Assembly (NCBI GenBank): GCA_938003545.1
Contig: CALKXY010000021.1
Span: forward strand, 1 to 36,365
From: an uncultured Caulobacterales bacterium
Lineage (GTDB): Bacteria > Pseudomonadota > Alphaproteobacteria > Caulobacterales > Maricaulaceae
Direction: 5' to 3'
Length of the DNA: 36,365 bases
Below are positions 1 through 8,820 of the stretch, one piece after another. The translations under genes were made by a program, and so were the position numbers. Under the pieces are notes generated by a model. That model was not told the origin of the DNA. It worked only from the letters and a program-made list of their open reading frames with translations, and did no database searches. Within the stretch, counting starts at the first letter, position 1. Each line of letters begins with the position of its first letter.

Positions 1-106
1 GAGAGCCCGACCACCCACGCGAACATCCCCGTACTAACGGAACATTTTTCCAGACTAAGAGATACAGGAAGCCAAGATAAACATTGAGGCTTCCGAGGAT
101 AGCGAA
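1..106 (-). repeat. Left copy of inverted non-coding repeat element
   Basis: Read on the minus strand from 106 to 1, this matches the plus strand at 35944-36052 in three blocks. Block 1 (106-91) begins TTCGCTATCC and is 16/16 identical. Block 2 (69-55) begins TCCTGTATCT and is 15/15 identical. Block 3 (51-1) contains CCGTTAGTACGG and differs by one indel and one substitution. The spacers are 21 and 3 nt here, against 10 and 18 nt in the other copy, so the element cannot be coding. The first spacer sits in a perfect helix GGAAGCC/GGCTTCC. The copy runs off the window edge, so its 3' part is not visible. Upstream of block 1 the two copies share nothing obvious. Its identity is unknown. Confidence 0.8.
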
Positions 107-232
107 GCCCCCGCCAGATGTTCACGCGTTTAACGCGGGATGATGCGATGAGCTTTGCGGTAAAATCTATCGTCGTGGATGAGAGTTTGGCCTGTTTCAT
201 CTACATCGCAAATGCATGGGCCCATGTAATAT

Positions 233-262
233 AAAAGCCGCCGCTCTTTTCAGACCGACGGC
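233..262 (-). terminator. Rho-independent terminator after nusA
   Basis: On the minus strand an 11-bp stem (one mismatch, one G-U pair) closes a GAAA loop and is followed by TTTTAT. It lies 45 bp past the nusA stop codon. It implies that the rimP-nusA transcript ends here instead of running into ylxR and infB, as it does in many bacteria. Confidence 0.8.
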
Positions 263-306
263 TCATTAATTTTAACTTGCCCAAAGAGGGGCTATAGGAA
301 GGCGCT

Positions 307-1968
307 CTAGTTAAAGAGCGTCTCGGCTGTTGGTTCAGCTGGCGCGGCATCTTCTGCTGCGGCTTCGCCCTCTTCGGCACCTTCTTCAACGTCTGGCTCA
401 AGTGCCGACGCATCAATCCAACCTGCGGCAACGCGGGCCATCATAATGAGGCGTGTGGCCTCTTCGTCAGACAATTTCATGTCTTCGATCATGCCCTCTT
501 CATGGGTACGTTCGCCATTTTTATATTCGGAGTACCCATTAAGATCATCTGGCACGAGGCCCGCAACATCTTCGACAGTTTTGACTTCGTTTTCACCAAA
601 ACGCACAGCCATTGGCAATGTGACGCCTTCGATTTGCAGGACGCCGTCTTCGACACCCAGCTCGACGCGTTTCGCATCTTGCTCTGCAGCGATTGTGTCC
701 AAATATTCGCGGGCACGAGCTTGCAGCTCTTCGGCGGTTTCGTCGTCAAAGCCTTCGATGGAAGTGAGGTCTGCCAATGCAACATACCCAACTTCTTCCA
801 TAGTCTCGAAGCCTTCAGAGACGAGAAGTTGTGCGACCATTTCGTCGACGTCGAGGCCCTTCATGAACAATTCAGAGCGTTCTTTGAACTCTTGCTGGCG
901 ACGTTCGCTCTCTTGCTCTTCCGTGAGGATATCCAAAGCCCAACCCGAGAGTTGCGACGCGAGGCGCACATTTTGGCCACGACGACCAATGGCGAGCGAG
1001 AGCTGCTCTTCCGGGACGACGACTTCGATTTTACCCTTAGCTTCATCGATAACGACTTTGGAAACGGCAGCAGGCTGCAGCGCATTCACGATGAATGTAC
1101 CCATGTCTTCCGTGTAAGGAATAATGTCGATGCGTTCGCCTTGCAGCTCATTCACGACGGCCTGAACGCGGGAGCCGCGCATACCGACACACGCCCCAAC
1201 AGGATCAATGGAGCTGTCATTAGAATAAACAGCGATCTTAGCACGGGAGCCTGGGTCGCGGGCAACGCCAACGATTTGAATAATGCCTTCGTAAACTTCT
1301 GGCACTTCCTGTGCGAAGAGTTGCGCCATGAATTGCGGATGGGCGCGGGAGAGAAAGATTTGGCTGCCGCGTTGCTCTTCGCGGACATCCATGATGTAGG
1401 AACGGATGCGGTCGCCAGATTTGACGTTTTCACGTGGCAAGGCTTGATCGCGGCGGATAACGCCTTCGGCGCGGCCCAGATCGACAATGATGTGACCATA
1501 TTCGACGCGCTTGACGATACCATTGATGATTTCGCCGATGCGGTCTTTGAATTCCATAAATTGGCGGGCGCGTTCGGCATCGCGGACTTTGCCCATGATA
1601 ACCTGTTTCGCCATTTGCGCCTGCACGCGGCCGAATTCCAGAGGCGGGAGAGTTGTCGAAATCACGTCACCGACTTCCATCAGCTTATTATCCATCTTTG
1701 CCGTGGAAATACCGACCTGTGTCGTTTCATTCTCTACGGCGTCGTCTTCAACAACCGAGATGACACGAGCCAAAGTTTGCTCACCGGTCGTCGGGTTGAT
1801 CTTGGCACGGATGTCCAGCTCTGCGCCGTAACGCAAGCGCGCCGCTTTTTGAATCGCTTCTTCAATGGCTTCCAAAACGATAGATTCGTCGATAGATTTT
1901 TCACTGGCGACAGCTTTGGCGATCTGGATAAGTTCCAGCTTATTGGCGGAAATTCCTGCAGTGGACAT
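307..1968 (-). CDS. nusA: Transcription termination/antitermination factor NusA
   Basis: NusA binds RNA polymerase and nascent RNA, modulating pausing, termination and antitermination in the cytoplasm. The 553-residue protein has the N-terminal polymerase-binding domain (about 1-125), an S1 domain (about 145-208), KH1 with a GMRGSR loop near 262, KH2 with IGRRGQN near 327, and a C-terminal helix-hairpin-helix region (about 375-435). It ends in an acidic, Ala/Glu-rich tail. The ATG lies 1 nt after the rimP stop, with AGGA as ribosome-binding site inside the end of rimP, so the two genes are translationally coupled. It is followed by a strong terminator rather than ylxR/infB. Confidence 0.97.
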   Translation of the reverse strand: MSTAGISANKLELIQIAKAVASEKSIDESIVLEAIEEAIQKAARLRYGAELDIRAKINPTTGEQTLARVISVVEDDAVENETTQVGISTAKMDNKLMEVGDVISTTLPPLEFGRVQAQMAKQVIMGKVRDAERARQFMEFKDRIGEIINGIVKRVEYGHIIVDLGRAEGVIRRDQALPRENVKSGDRIRSYIMDVREEQRGSQIFLSRAHPQFMAQLFAQEVPEVYEGIIQIVGVARDPGSRAKIAVYSNDSSIDPVGACVGMRGSRVQAVVNELQGERIDIIPYTEDMGTFIVNALQPAAVSKVVIDEAKGKIEVVVPEEQLSLAIGRRGQNVRLASQLSGWALDILTEEQESERRQQEFKERSELFMKGLDVDEMVAQLLVSEGFETMEEVGYVALADLTSIEGFDDETAEELQARAREYLDTIAAEQDAKRVELGVEDGVLQIEGVTLPMAVRFGENEVKTVEDVAGLVPDDLNGYSEYKNGERTHEEGMIEDMKLSDEEATRLIMMARVAAGWIDASALEPDVEEGAEEGEAAAEDAAPAEPTAETLFN

Positions 1969-1969
1969 C

Positions 1970-2527
1970 TTAGTTTTCCTCTTCGTCAGATAAATCTGTG
2001 TTCGCTGCGGCAGCCGCAGCGTCTTTGGCCTCTTGGCCTTTTTTAATGAGTTCGTCGGTAATCAATAGTTTTGCTTCGGCAATCCAATCGAAAGGAATGG
2101 AAGCCGTGCTATCCGTTTCGCCGTCGAGGTTAATATCGACATGACCATCTTCGACACCTGCCAGAATCCCGCGAAAACGTTTACGGCCTTCAACCAGTCG
2201 GTCGAGTTCAATCCGCGCCATATACCCTTCATAGAAGGTGAAAGCCGCAAGATCAGTCAGTGGACGATCCAGACCAGGGGAGCTAACCTCCAGCATGTAA
2301 GGATCACTGATCGGGTCTTCGACTTCCATAATCGCAGAGATTTCACGCGAAAGATCGGCACAGTTCTCGACGCTCATCAAGCCGTCTTTAATACGCTCGG
2401 CCATGATTTGCACGGTTTGGCGTTTCCCGGCCATAACCCGAATCCGCACAATGTGCAGACCCAAATCGGCGGCGATAGGTTCGGCCAATGCGAGAATACG
2501 CTCGTCTTTATTTGTCTTGGTCTTCAT
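1970..2527 (-). CDS. rimP: Ribosome maturation factor RimP
   Basis: RimP assists maturation of the 30S ribosomal subunit. The 185-residue protein shows the family hallmarks in the N-terminal domain, with the conserved EVSSPGLDRPL segment in the middle. It then has the SH3-like C-terminal domain and a short Ala-rich, acidic tail ending DLSDEEEN, longer than in E. coli. It is the first gene of a rimP-nusA operon, the usual bacterial order, and its stop is 1 nt from the nusA ATG. A leader of about 110 nt with mutually exclusive hairpins precedes it. GAAGG about 7 nt before the ATG is the likely ribosome-binding site. Confidence 0.95.
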   Translation of the reverse strand: MKTKTNKDERILALAEPIAADLGLHIVRIRVMAGKRQTVQIMAERIKDGLMSVENCADLSREISAIMEVEDPISDPYMLEVSSPGLDRPLTDLAAFTFYEGYMARIELDRLVEGRKRFRGILAGVEDGHVDINLDGETDSTASIPFDWIAEAKLLITDELIKKGQEAKDAAAAAANTDLSDEEEN

Positions 2528-2560
2528 ATGAAGCCTTCGAATTTCACCCTATTTCAGGCA

Positions 2561-2638
2561 ATAAAAAAAGCGACCCGAGGGCCGCCCTGTCAGCATCTTG
2601 TGCTGCGGGATTGTTTTTGTTGGACCCTACATAGGGCC
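2561..2638 (-). promoter_or_regulatory. Candidate attenuator in the rimP leader
   Basis: Reading the minus strand towards rimP there are three hairpins. The first is GGCCCTA/TAGGGTCC (2638-2622). The second is CAGCA/TGCTG (2605-2591). The third is a terminator, GCGGCC-CTCG-GGTCGC (2585-2570), followed by seven T. The 5' arm of the first hairpin and the 5' arm of the terminator are nearly the same sequence. The 3' arm of the first hairpin (AGGGTC) could therefore pair with GGCCCT of the terminator instead, forming an antiterminator. A possible promoter is TTGAAG (2681-2676) with TTGCTA (2656-2651), spacer 19 nt, which is weak. The simpler alternative is that the T-tract hairpin only terminates the gene that ends at 2714. 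Confidence 0.5.
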
Positions 2639-2713
2639 AATGCCCCGTCTTAGCAAGCCTTGGTTTCAGCCCCACCTTCAAACACAAAAGACACGCATTA
2701 AAGCCATATGAAT

Positions 2714-5700
2714 TTAACCAGTTTGTTCAAAGTCAAAACGCGCCCACTGGGCCATCTTGGATTTAAGGCCTATGATAGAGATAGGTTTGGAAGCAAAGTC
2801 ATCCATTCCGGATTCGATGCACTTCTCCTCGTCTCCCTGCAACGTATGCGCGGTCAAAGCGATAATCGGTGTACGCACTTTTCCGAAATTCCGTTCATCT
2901 TTTCGGATCATAGCCGTGGCTTCATATCCATTCATTTCAGGCATGGAGACATCCATCAAAATAAGTCTTGGGGATTCACTGCGCCAATAATCCACTGCAG
3001 CACGTCCATTTGGAACAATCTTAAAACTAACGCCGAGCTGTTCCATTAGATATTTAATATAAATTTGATTAGTTTCATTATCTTCCGCAATCAAAACATC
3101 TAACCGAGATTGAGGTGCAGGAGCTTCGCGCGGAGTCAGGCGTCTCTCTATGTCCCGCGGCACCGAACGACGCGGCTTAGGCAAAGCTTCAGCTAAAGGT
3201 ATTGATGACTCATCACGATAATCCGCCACAGCTCTGACGGGAGATACAGCTTGGCTCTGAGAGTCGAAAAGGCATTTCGTAATTGTGTTCAGTAACATGG
3301 ATGACCGCGCCGGTTTTGTAAGGACGGCCTGAAGCCCTTTTACCAATAAACGTCGGATGGCATTATCTGCATTTATCGAGGTCAACAGGATCATAGGTAT
3401 GTCAGCAAATTCTGGCTGCGCCTGGATCGAATAAAACAAATCTTCACCATTCATGCCTGGCATATGATAATCAGAAATAATCAGATCAATTCGAATGTTT
3501 TTAGCGCGAGCATTCTGCAATACTTTAATGGCGCGCGCACCGCTTTCAACCGCCACACTCCGGCATTTCCAATGCTTAATTTGCTCACGCAATATATTGC
3601 GGTTCACAAGGTTATCATCCACGATCAAAATATTAGCCCCGATTATTTCCATCGGAATACGAGGCGTAGGCTTTAGGTCTGTGTGTTTGGGAAGTGTGAA
3701 TGTCACCGTAAAGACACTTCCTTTATCGGGCGTGCTTTCCACGGAAATATTTCCGCCCATTAACGCGACGAGGTTAGCCGAAATCGAAAGACCTAAACCG
3801 GTGCCTTCATACTCGCGCGTTGTCGTTCCATCAACCTGACTGAACTTTTGGAAAACATGTTCTAACTCTGACTCTGGGATGCCAATACCCGTATCTTCAA
3901 CACGAATGACCAAATCGACATTTCCGTTATTTTCTTGTCCCGACACATCGACCAGCACGTGCCCAAAATGCGTAAACTTCAACGCGTTCCCAACCAAATT
4001 GGTGAGAACCTGACGGATGCGTCCAACGTCTCCGATATAGGTTGAAGGCAAATCCGGTTGCATACGGAAGAGAAGTTCGATGTTTTTATCTGCAGCCGAG
4101 CTGGCCAACATTGTTGTGACGTCTTCAATACTGTCACTCAAAACAAAAGGGATCGGGTCAAGCCTAACCTGGCCAGCCTCAATCTTCGAAAAGTCGAGAA
4201 TATCATTAATGATCGTCATCAATGCATTGCCTGAGCGCGCAATCGTATTTACAAATTCTGTTTGACGCTCTGTCATCTCAGACATACCCAAAAGCTCAGT
4301 CATGCCAATGATACCGTTCATGGGGGTCCTGATTTCATGGCTCATATTCGCCAAAAATTCAGACTTTGACTTTTCTGCTGTTTTCGCTTTGGTGAGTGCC
4401 TGTTGAATATCTGTGATATTGGTAATGGAGACGACTTGGCCGCCCGTTGTAATCGGACGACTGCGACGGATGAAATACGAGTCTCCAATTTGGATCTCTT
4501 CTTCCTGCATTGCATTCTGATCTAACTCCATCAAAAACGTGTCTACCCACGCCCCGACAGACTCACCCTGCGTATCGAGGACTTTAGCATTTGCGAGGGC
4601 CGTGATGTAGTCGCGGCGGGTCATGCCAATCTCGCATTTGACGTGCATCGCTGACATAATTTCCTGATAGGCAGAGTTTACAGCAATAACCACGCCGTCG
4701 GCATCATAGATCATCAAGCCATCAGAGAGGCTTTCTGTCGCCTCCGTATAGAGGCGCGAAGTCTTGATGTGTTGTTCCGTCAAAATTTGGTTCTCTGATG
4801 ACATAGCAGAAAGAGCAAAGCCCAATTCTGAGCCGCCATCTACACCTGCGATAATATGACTCTGCGCGCCTGCAGCTTGCGCACGTTTCGAGGCCGCAAG
4901 ACCCGCTTCCAAATCGGCCTCCGTCACATTTTGATCATGTTCACCGACATTGAGACCCAAACGTTCTTGCGCTTCCGAAACACGTAAATGCCCCAGAGCC
5001 TTAAGGCCGCCAATAACAACAAGACCTGTGACCATGGCCCAAGCCAAACACACAAAAACGCCAAACCCTTGAATGGCCATCTGAGAGATCGCGTTGTCAG
5101 CGGGCAGCGCCTTTATTGAGAAAAACGGAAAGAGAAGCGCGCCCACAACGCCAGCAAGGCCATGAACGCCAACGACTCCGACAGGGTCATCCAAACGGGC
5201 TTTATGCAAAATAAGATAATTGCCAATAATTGCGACGAGACCACCAAGAAAGCCGATAGTGAAACCACCCATAGGGCCTAAAAATGTTGCGCCTGACGTC
5301 ACGGCAACGAGGCCGCCAAGGATACCGTTAAAACTGGAAGCCGGGTTAAAGGTTCTCTTGTGCAGATAAAATCCAACAATTTTCCCCGCCATCCCACCGC
5401 CAGACCCGGCGATCACTGTGACTAAGGCCACATCCGCGAACACGCGTGTGCCAGGCGTAAGCGAGCCTGTGTTAAACGGAATCCACGTGACAAAGAGAAT
5501 CAAGGCCCCTGCCAGAGCCAAAACAGGGCTATACCCCGACATCGGTACAACACGGCCTTCGGCATCGAAACGACCTTTACGTGGACCCAGAACCAAAATG
5601 GCCGCTAAGGCGTAGAACCCGCCGAGCGCATGAATCGCAACGCCGCCCGCATGATCAACAAACCCCAAATTCGCGAGGAAGGCGAGATTGGACGTAATAA

Positions 5701-6112
5701 TCGTATTCCCCCAAACCCAATGGCCAAATACTGGATAAATCAGCAATGCAATTGCAGCCGTGCTGACGAAATATGCCCCAATGCGCATACGTTCCGCCAC
5801 GGCCCCCGACACAATCGTTGCCACAACAGAACAAAACGCGAGATTAAAGATCAAAAGTTGCGGCCAGCCACCCGAGGCCTCTAAAGCATCGCGCACGCCG
5901 CCTAAGCCAATATATCCGCCAATAGAGAAGCCATACATCAAGCTAAATCCGACTAAGGAGTAGCACGCGATACAGATAATCATGTCAGAGACGTTTTTCT
6001 GCGCGACATTAATGGAATTTTTTGCGCGAACAGAACCCGCCTCAATTAAGAGAAAGCCAGCCTGCATAAGGAAAACTAAAAAGGCCGCAATGATAATCCA
6101 GCTGTCGCCCAT
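2714..6112 (-). CDS. Ammonium transporter-hybrid sensor histidine kinase (Amt-PAS-HisKA-HATPase-REC-REC)
   Basis: This single 1132-residue chain joins an 11-helix Amt channel (about 1-375) to a signalling module. The Amt part keeps DHAGG (D153), both pore histidines (H161 and H317) and AERM near 106. After a linker come a PAS-like domain (about 455-565) and HisKA with SHEIRTPMN (H592). The HATPase has LVGNALKFT, DTGIGIP (740) and GTGLGLS (770). Two receiver domains carry phospho-acceptor candidates D881 (SDYHMPGMNG) and D1054 (LMDVSMPEMNG). There is no Hpt domain. Amt-kinase fusions are known (Kuenenia Ks-Amt5) and act as ammonium sensors; the same role is inferred here. No glnK, amtB or output regulator lies beside it. 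AGGGGA precedes the ATG. Confidence 0.93.
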   Translation of the reverse strand: MGDSWIIIAAFLVFLMQAGFLLIEAGSVRAKNSINVAQKNVSDMIICIACYSLVGFSLMYGFSIGGYIGLGGVRDALEASGGWPQLLIFNLAFCSVVATIVSGAVAERMRIGAYFVSTAAIALLIYPVFGHWVWGNTIITSNLAFLANLGFVDHAGGVAIHALGGFYALAAILVLGPRKGRFDAEGRVVPMSGYSPVLALAGALILFVTWIPFNTGSLTPGTRVFADVALVTVIAGSGGGMAGKIVGFYLHKRTFNPASSFNGILGGLVAVTSGATFLGPMGGFTIGFLGGLVAIIGNYLILHKARLDDPVGVVGVHGLAGVVGALLFPFFSIKALPADNAISQMAIQGFGVFVCLAWAMVTGLVVIGGLKALGHLRVSEAQERLGLNVGEHDQNVTEADLEAGLAASKRAQAAGAQSHIIAGVDGGSELGFALSAMSSENQILTEQHIKTSRLYTEATESLSDGLMIYDADGVVIAVNSAYQEIMSAMHVKCEIGMTRRDYITALANAKVLDTQGESVGAWVDTFLMELDQNAMQEEEIQIGDSYFIRRSRPITTGGQVVSITNITDIQQALTKAKTAEKSKSEFLANMSHEIRTPMNGIIGMTELLGMSEMTERQTEFVNTIARSGNALMTIINDILDFSKIEAGQVRLDPIPFVLSDSIEDVTTMLASSAADKNIELLFRMQPDLPSTYIGDVGRIRQVLTNLVGNALKFTHFGHVLVDVSGQENNGNVDLVIRVEDTGIGIPESELEHVFQKFSQVDGTTTREYEGTGLGLSISANLVALMGGNISVESTPDKGSVFTVTFTLPKHTDLKPTPRIPMEIIGANILIVDDNLVNRNILREQIKHWKCRSVAVESGARAIKVLQNARAKNIRIDLIISDYHMPGMNGEDLFYSIQAQPEFADIPMILLTSINADNAIRRLLVKGLQAVLTKPARSSMLLNTITKCLFDSQSQAVSPVRAVADYRDESSIPLAEALPKPRRSVPRDIERRLTPREAPAPQSRLDVLIAEDNETNQIYIKYLMEQLGVSFKIVPNGRAAVDYWRSESPRLILMDVSMPEMNGYEATAMIRKDERNFGKVRTPIIALTAHTLQGDEEKCIESGMDDFASKPISIIGLKSKMAQWARFDFEQTG

Positions 6113-6213
6113 TTAAATTCCCCTATCCCAAGTCGTTGCTCTCGCGGATTATGAACAACAAAAAGTTAACGCGGCGGGAATCCTTCACCTCAAGCGTCAT
6201 TTTGATGTGTATT

Positions 6214-7632
6214 TTACTCTAATCGCCCTAGAATCCGGATCACAAAGCTAGGCTTGTCGCCGCTATCGTTCGGATTAAATACACCTGCAGGGACAAAGCG
6301 AACATGGGTGACATCGGCATCAAAGGGCGCAGTTGGGACATATGTAAAATCTGTTCCATTGATTGAAAACTCGACGTCATCACTCATATCCGATGGGCCG
6401 CCATAGGAGAGACTCAGCCCCGAGGGAACGGGTCCATCGTTAAATGCAAATACGTCAGCCCCTGTAACCTGCAAGGACACATCAGGCGGAAATACATCCG
6501 TCAGAGCAATCGTGCCGCTATCGACGCTTTGTCCTGGATTTATAACTTCCAGATCATAGCGCATAATAGCCCCTGGAATATAATAGTTCGTTGGGCTGGA
6601 GGCATCCATTTGCAATGTCTTTTCAGCCTCCAATGTCGTGCTGCAACTTTCCGAGGCGCCGACAGACACGGTGACTGTCGTGGCGATACAACGAGACGCA
6701 CGTAGGTTGAAATTCGACGAGGACAAATCCTGCCACGCCCCGCCCGGCGCGCGGGCTTGGAATCCCGTGGGTCCGTCGCAACAGCCTTCAAAGCCCAGAG
6801 CTTCATAGCGGTGCCAGCCTTCGGGTAAATTAATGGTGCCTTCTAATGTCTCCGCCGTATTCGCGTAATTATTCGCCCACCACAGATCATCATTCCATTG
6901 TTCTTCTAATTCTGTACCGCGCACATATAAATGCCCGCCACGCCCAAAATCCCCGCCATAGCGAAACCCCCAAACGCCATCATTTGCAGATGTTACCTCT
7001 AACACCGCGCTGACGCACCAGGCGTAATCACCATTCGTCCCGCCGAGGGAGCGGTTATTCAGACCCGAAATTGTGGTCCGCACGGAATTATCAACATCGC
7101 TGACTGCGGCTTCAAATTGGGTCAATCCATCTGCAGGGCTGATAGGGTCGGCGGTTGTGACACGGCTGTGCAATCGGACGCCAATATCGGGGAAGACCAC
7201 GCCAGCACTATTGCCAGAGGGCAAAGCCTCATCCCCGAGATAAATATAGACCATCTCGCTAGCGGAGGCGGCAAGCGGCGGGAGGCGCACATAAAAGCTC
7301 GCCGTGCGCGCCACGTCATCCCACCCCGCAACCACAAAATCGACAGCGGTCAAGTCGTCGCCCAAAAAGACCCGCGCATCATCCCCAGCCATTGAAAACT
7401 CATAACTAGCGGGAATATCAGCACTGGTTAGGTCGATACGGATTTCGTCGCTATGGCCCAAAGGCCCCGCGGTAATAGTGACGGGAATACGATGGCGAAA
7501 GTCACAGCTCTGCTCTGGCCATTCGGCATAGGCCAGCTGCGTTTGAAAAAAGGGCATTAAAACCCCAAGACAAACCAAAAGAAACCGCGCCAATACGCGG
7601 CGTCGAGAATATGACATTCCCTGCGTCCACAT
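6214..7632 (-). CDS. Exported DUF2341-like / DUF11-like protein
   Basis: The 472-residue protein has a positively charged N-terminus, a hydrophobic segment and an AYA-EW signal-peptidase-like site near residue 36, so it is probably secreted. After the signal peptide, a segment around residues 40-150 (FRHRIPVTI then YIYLGDEAL) resembles DUF2341, a beta-rich domain of extracellular proteins. The region after about 335 (LQMDASSPTNYYIPG, IMRYDLEVINPG) resembles the DUF11/MshQ-type conserved repeat of surface proteins. Function is unknown; an adhesion or surface role is only a guess. The start is uncertain: ATG at 7632 lacks a clear ribosome-binding site, and ATG at 7617 has AGGGA too close. It is divergent from the 5'-nucleotidase gene and probably monocistronic. 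Confidence 0.7.
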   Translation of the reverse strand: MWTQGMSYSRRRVLARFLLVCLGVLMPFFQTQLAYAEWPEQSCDFRHRIPVTITAGPLGHSDEIRIDLTSADIPASYEFSMAGDDARVFLGDDLTAVDFVVAGWDDVARTASFYVRLPPLAASASEMVYIYLGDEALPSGNSAGVVFPDIGVRLHSRVTTADPISPADGLTQFEAAVSDVDNSVRTTISGLNNRSLGGTNGDYAWCVSAVLEVTSANDGVWGFRYGGDFGRGGHLYVRGTELEEQWNDDLWWANNYANTAETLEGTINLPEGWHRYEALGFEGCCDGPTGFQARAPGGAWQDLSSSNFNLRASRCIATTVTVSVGASESCSTTLEAEKTLQMDASSPTNYYIPGAIMRYDLEVINPGQSVDSGTIALTDVFPPDVSLQVTGADVFAFNDGPVPSGLSLSYGGPSDMSDDVEFSINGTDFTYVPTAPFDADVTHVRFVPAGVFNPNDSGDKPSFVIRILGRLE

Positions 7633-7683
7633 ATGCGGGAGTGTGGGGGATACGGGTTAAGGTTGTGTTATTGGGGGATTGGG

Positions 7684-7695
7684 GTACGATCGTAC
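7684..7695. promoter_or_regulatory. Perfect 12-bp palindrome in divergent intergenic region
   Basis: GTACGATCGTAC is a perfect palindrome, followed directly by a further GGTAC. It lies between two divergent genes. Nearer the plus-strand start there is also an inverted repeat TGAAGT (7741-7746) and ACTTCA (7756-7761). Either could be an operator; no family can be assigned. Confidence 0.35.
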
Positions 7696-7770
7696 GGTAC
7701 AAAACTCATAAATATTGAAATACGGGACTGAAACTCCACTTGAAGTGTAACTGCTACTTCATAGGTCTTT

Positions 7771-8763
7771 ATGCCCATATCATTTGATGACACACTGGTT
7801 ATTGCCATTTCTTCAACAGCACTGTTTAACCTCAGCGAACCTGATAGGGTGTATCGCGAAGCTCGAGACAAATTAGGTGATGAGAAAGCGATTGAAGACT
7901 ACCGCACTTACATGGCTGAAACAGAAAATGAAGTATTAGAAGACGGCACAGGCTTGCCCGTAGTTCGGGCACTGCTCGAGTTGAATAAACATGAAGAAAA
8001 CCCTCAATCTCCCCTAGTCCAGATAGTCGTCATGTCCAGAAATAGCCCTGAAACTGGAATACGTATTTTAAATAATATTCAAAAACGAAAGCTCGATATT
8101 CCAAGGACTGTATTCACTGGCGGGGAAACGGTGACGGACTATCTTGACGCATACAAAGTGGACTTATTTTTAACAACTGACAAAGATGACGCTCAGAAAG
8201 TTGCTGACAGCAAAACCTGCGCTGTCGCGTTACTAAAAGACCCACCCAAAAACCAAACAGAGCCAGTAATTGATAGCGTCAGAATTGCGTTCGATGGTGA
8301 CGCCGTTCTTTTCAGCCAAGAAAGCGAGTTAGTTTACAAAGCCAAAGGTCTCAAACCGTTTTTGGATCATGAAAGAGATCATGCAAATGACCCTATGGAT
8401 GAGGGGCCCTACACCTTGTTTTTACGTAAGTTATCCCGATTACAAGAACGCTTGCCCTTTATGATGGAATTATCACCGATCCGGATCGCCATTGTTACAG
8501 CTCGAAATAGTCCCGCAGACATCAGAGTAATTAAAACCCTTCGGGCTTGGGGAGTATATGCTGATGCAGCTTTCTTTATGGGCGGGTTAGAAAAAACTGC
8601 AGTTCTAAAAGCTTTTAAACCCCACATTTTCTTCGATGATCAAGATGTCCATCTTCAAAAAGCTGCAAATGCAGTACCTTCTGCAAAGGTTCCTTATCGA
8701 TCTAGTTCATCGCTCAAAGCTGTCGAGGCCAAGTCGTCGGAGAAAAAAGATAAGCCAGAATAA
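7771..8763 (+). CDS. 5'-nucleotidase, cytosolic NT5C1-like family
   Basis: This 330-residue protein matches the 5-nucleotidase family typified by animal cytosolic NT5C1 and its bacterial relatives, which dephosphorylate nucleoside monophosphates. Visible HAD-like motifs are FDGDAVLF at 174-181 (nucleophile and acid aspartates), VTARN at 242-246, a conserved lysine near 275, and FFDDQD at 287-292. There is no signal peptide. The gene is clearly more AT-rich than its neighbours, with many Lys/Asn/Ile codons ending in A or T, which suggests recent acquisition. AGG sits 7-8 nt before the ATG. It stands alone between a divergent gene and a convergent gshB. Confidence 0.88.
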   Translation: MPISFDDTLVIAISSTALFNLSEPDRVYREARDKLGDEKAIEDYRTYMAETENEVLEDGTGLPVVRALLELNKHEENPQSPLVQIVVMSRNSPETGIRILNNIQKRKLDIPRTVFTGGETVTDYLDAYKVDLFLTTDKDDAQKVADSKTCAVALLKDPPKNQTEPVIDSVRIAFDGDAVLFSQESELVYKAKGLKPFLDHERDHANDPMDEGPYTLFLRKLSRLQERLPFMMELSPIRIAIVTARNSPADIRVIKTLRAWGVYADAAFFMGGLEKTAVLKAFKPHIFFDDQDVHLQKAANAVPSAKVPYRSSSSLKAVEAKSSEKKDKPE

Positions 8764-8797
8764 CGAACGAACCCTTACGGGTTAGGCGCCTTCGCTC

Positions 8798-8820
8798 ACT
8801 CAATCCCCCGGATTGAGTTT
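8798..8820 (+). terminator. Hairpin between convergent 5'-nucleotidase and gshB
   Basis: A perfect 9-bp stem (ACTCAATCC/GGATTGAGT) with a CCC loop is followed by TT on the plus strand. It overlaps the last codons and stop of gshB. A smaller hairpin AACCC-TTAC-GGGTT lies just before it (about 8770-8783). The T-tract is short, so termination strength is uncertain. Confidence 0.45.

Noticed and set aside
502..2046. A 514-codon open frame on the plus strand opposite nusA
   Set aside because: It lies wholly antisense to the clearly recognisable NusA and RimP and its translation shows no domain; codon bias of nusA creates it.
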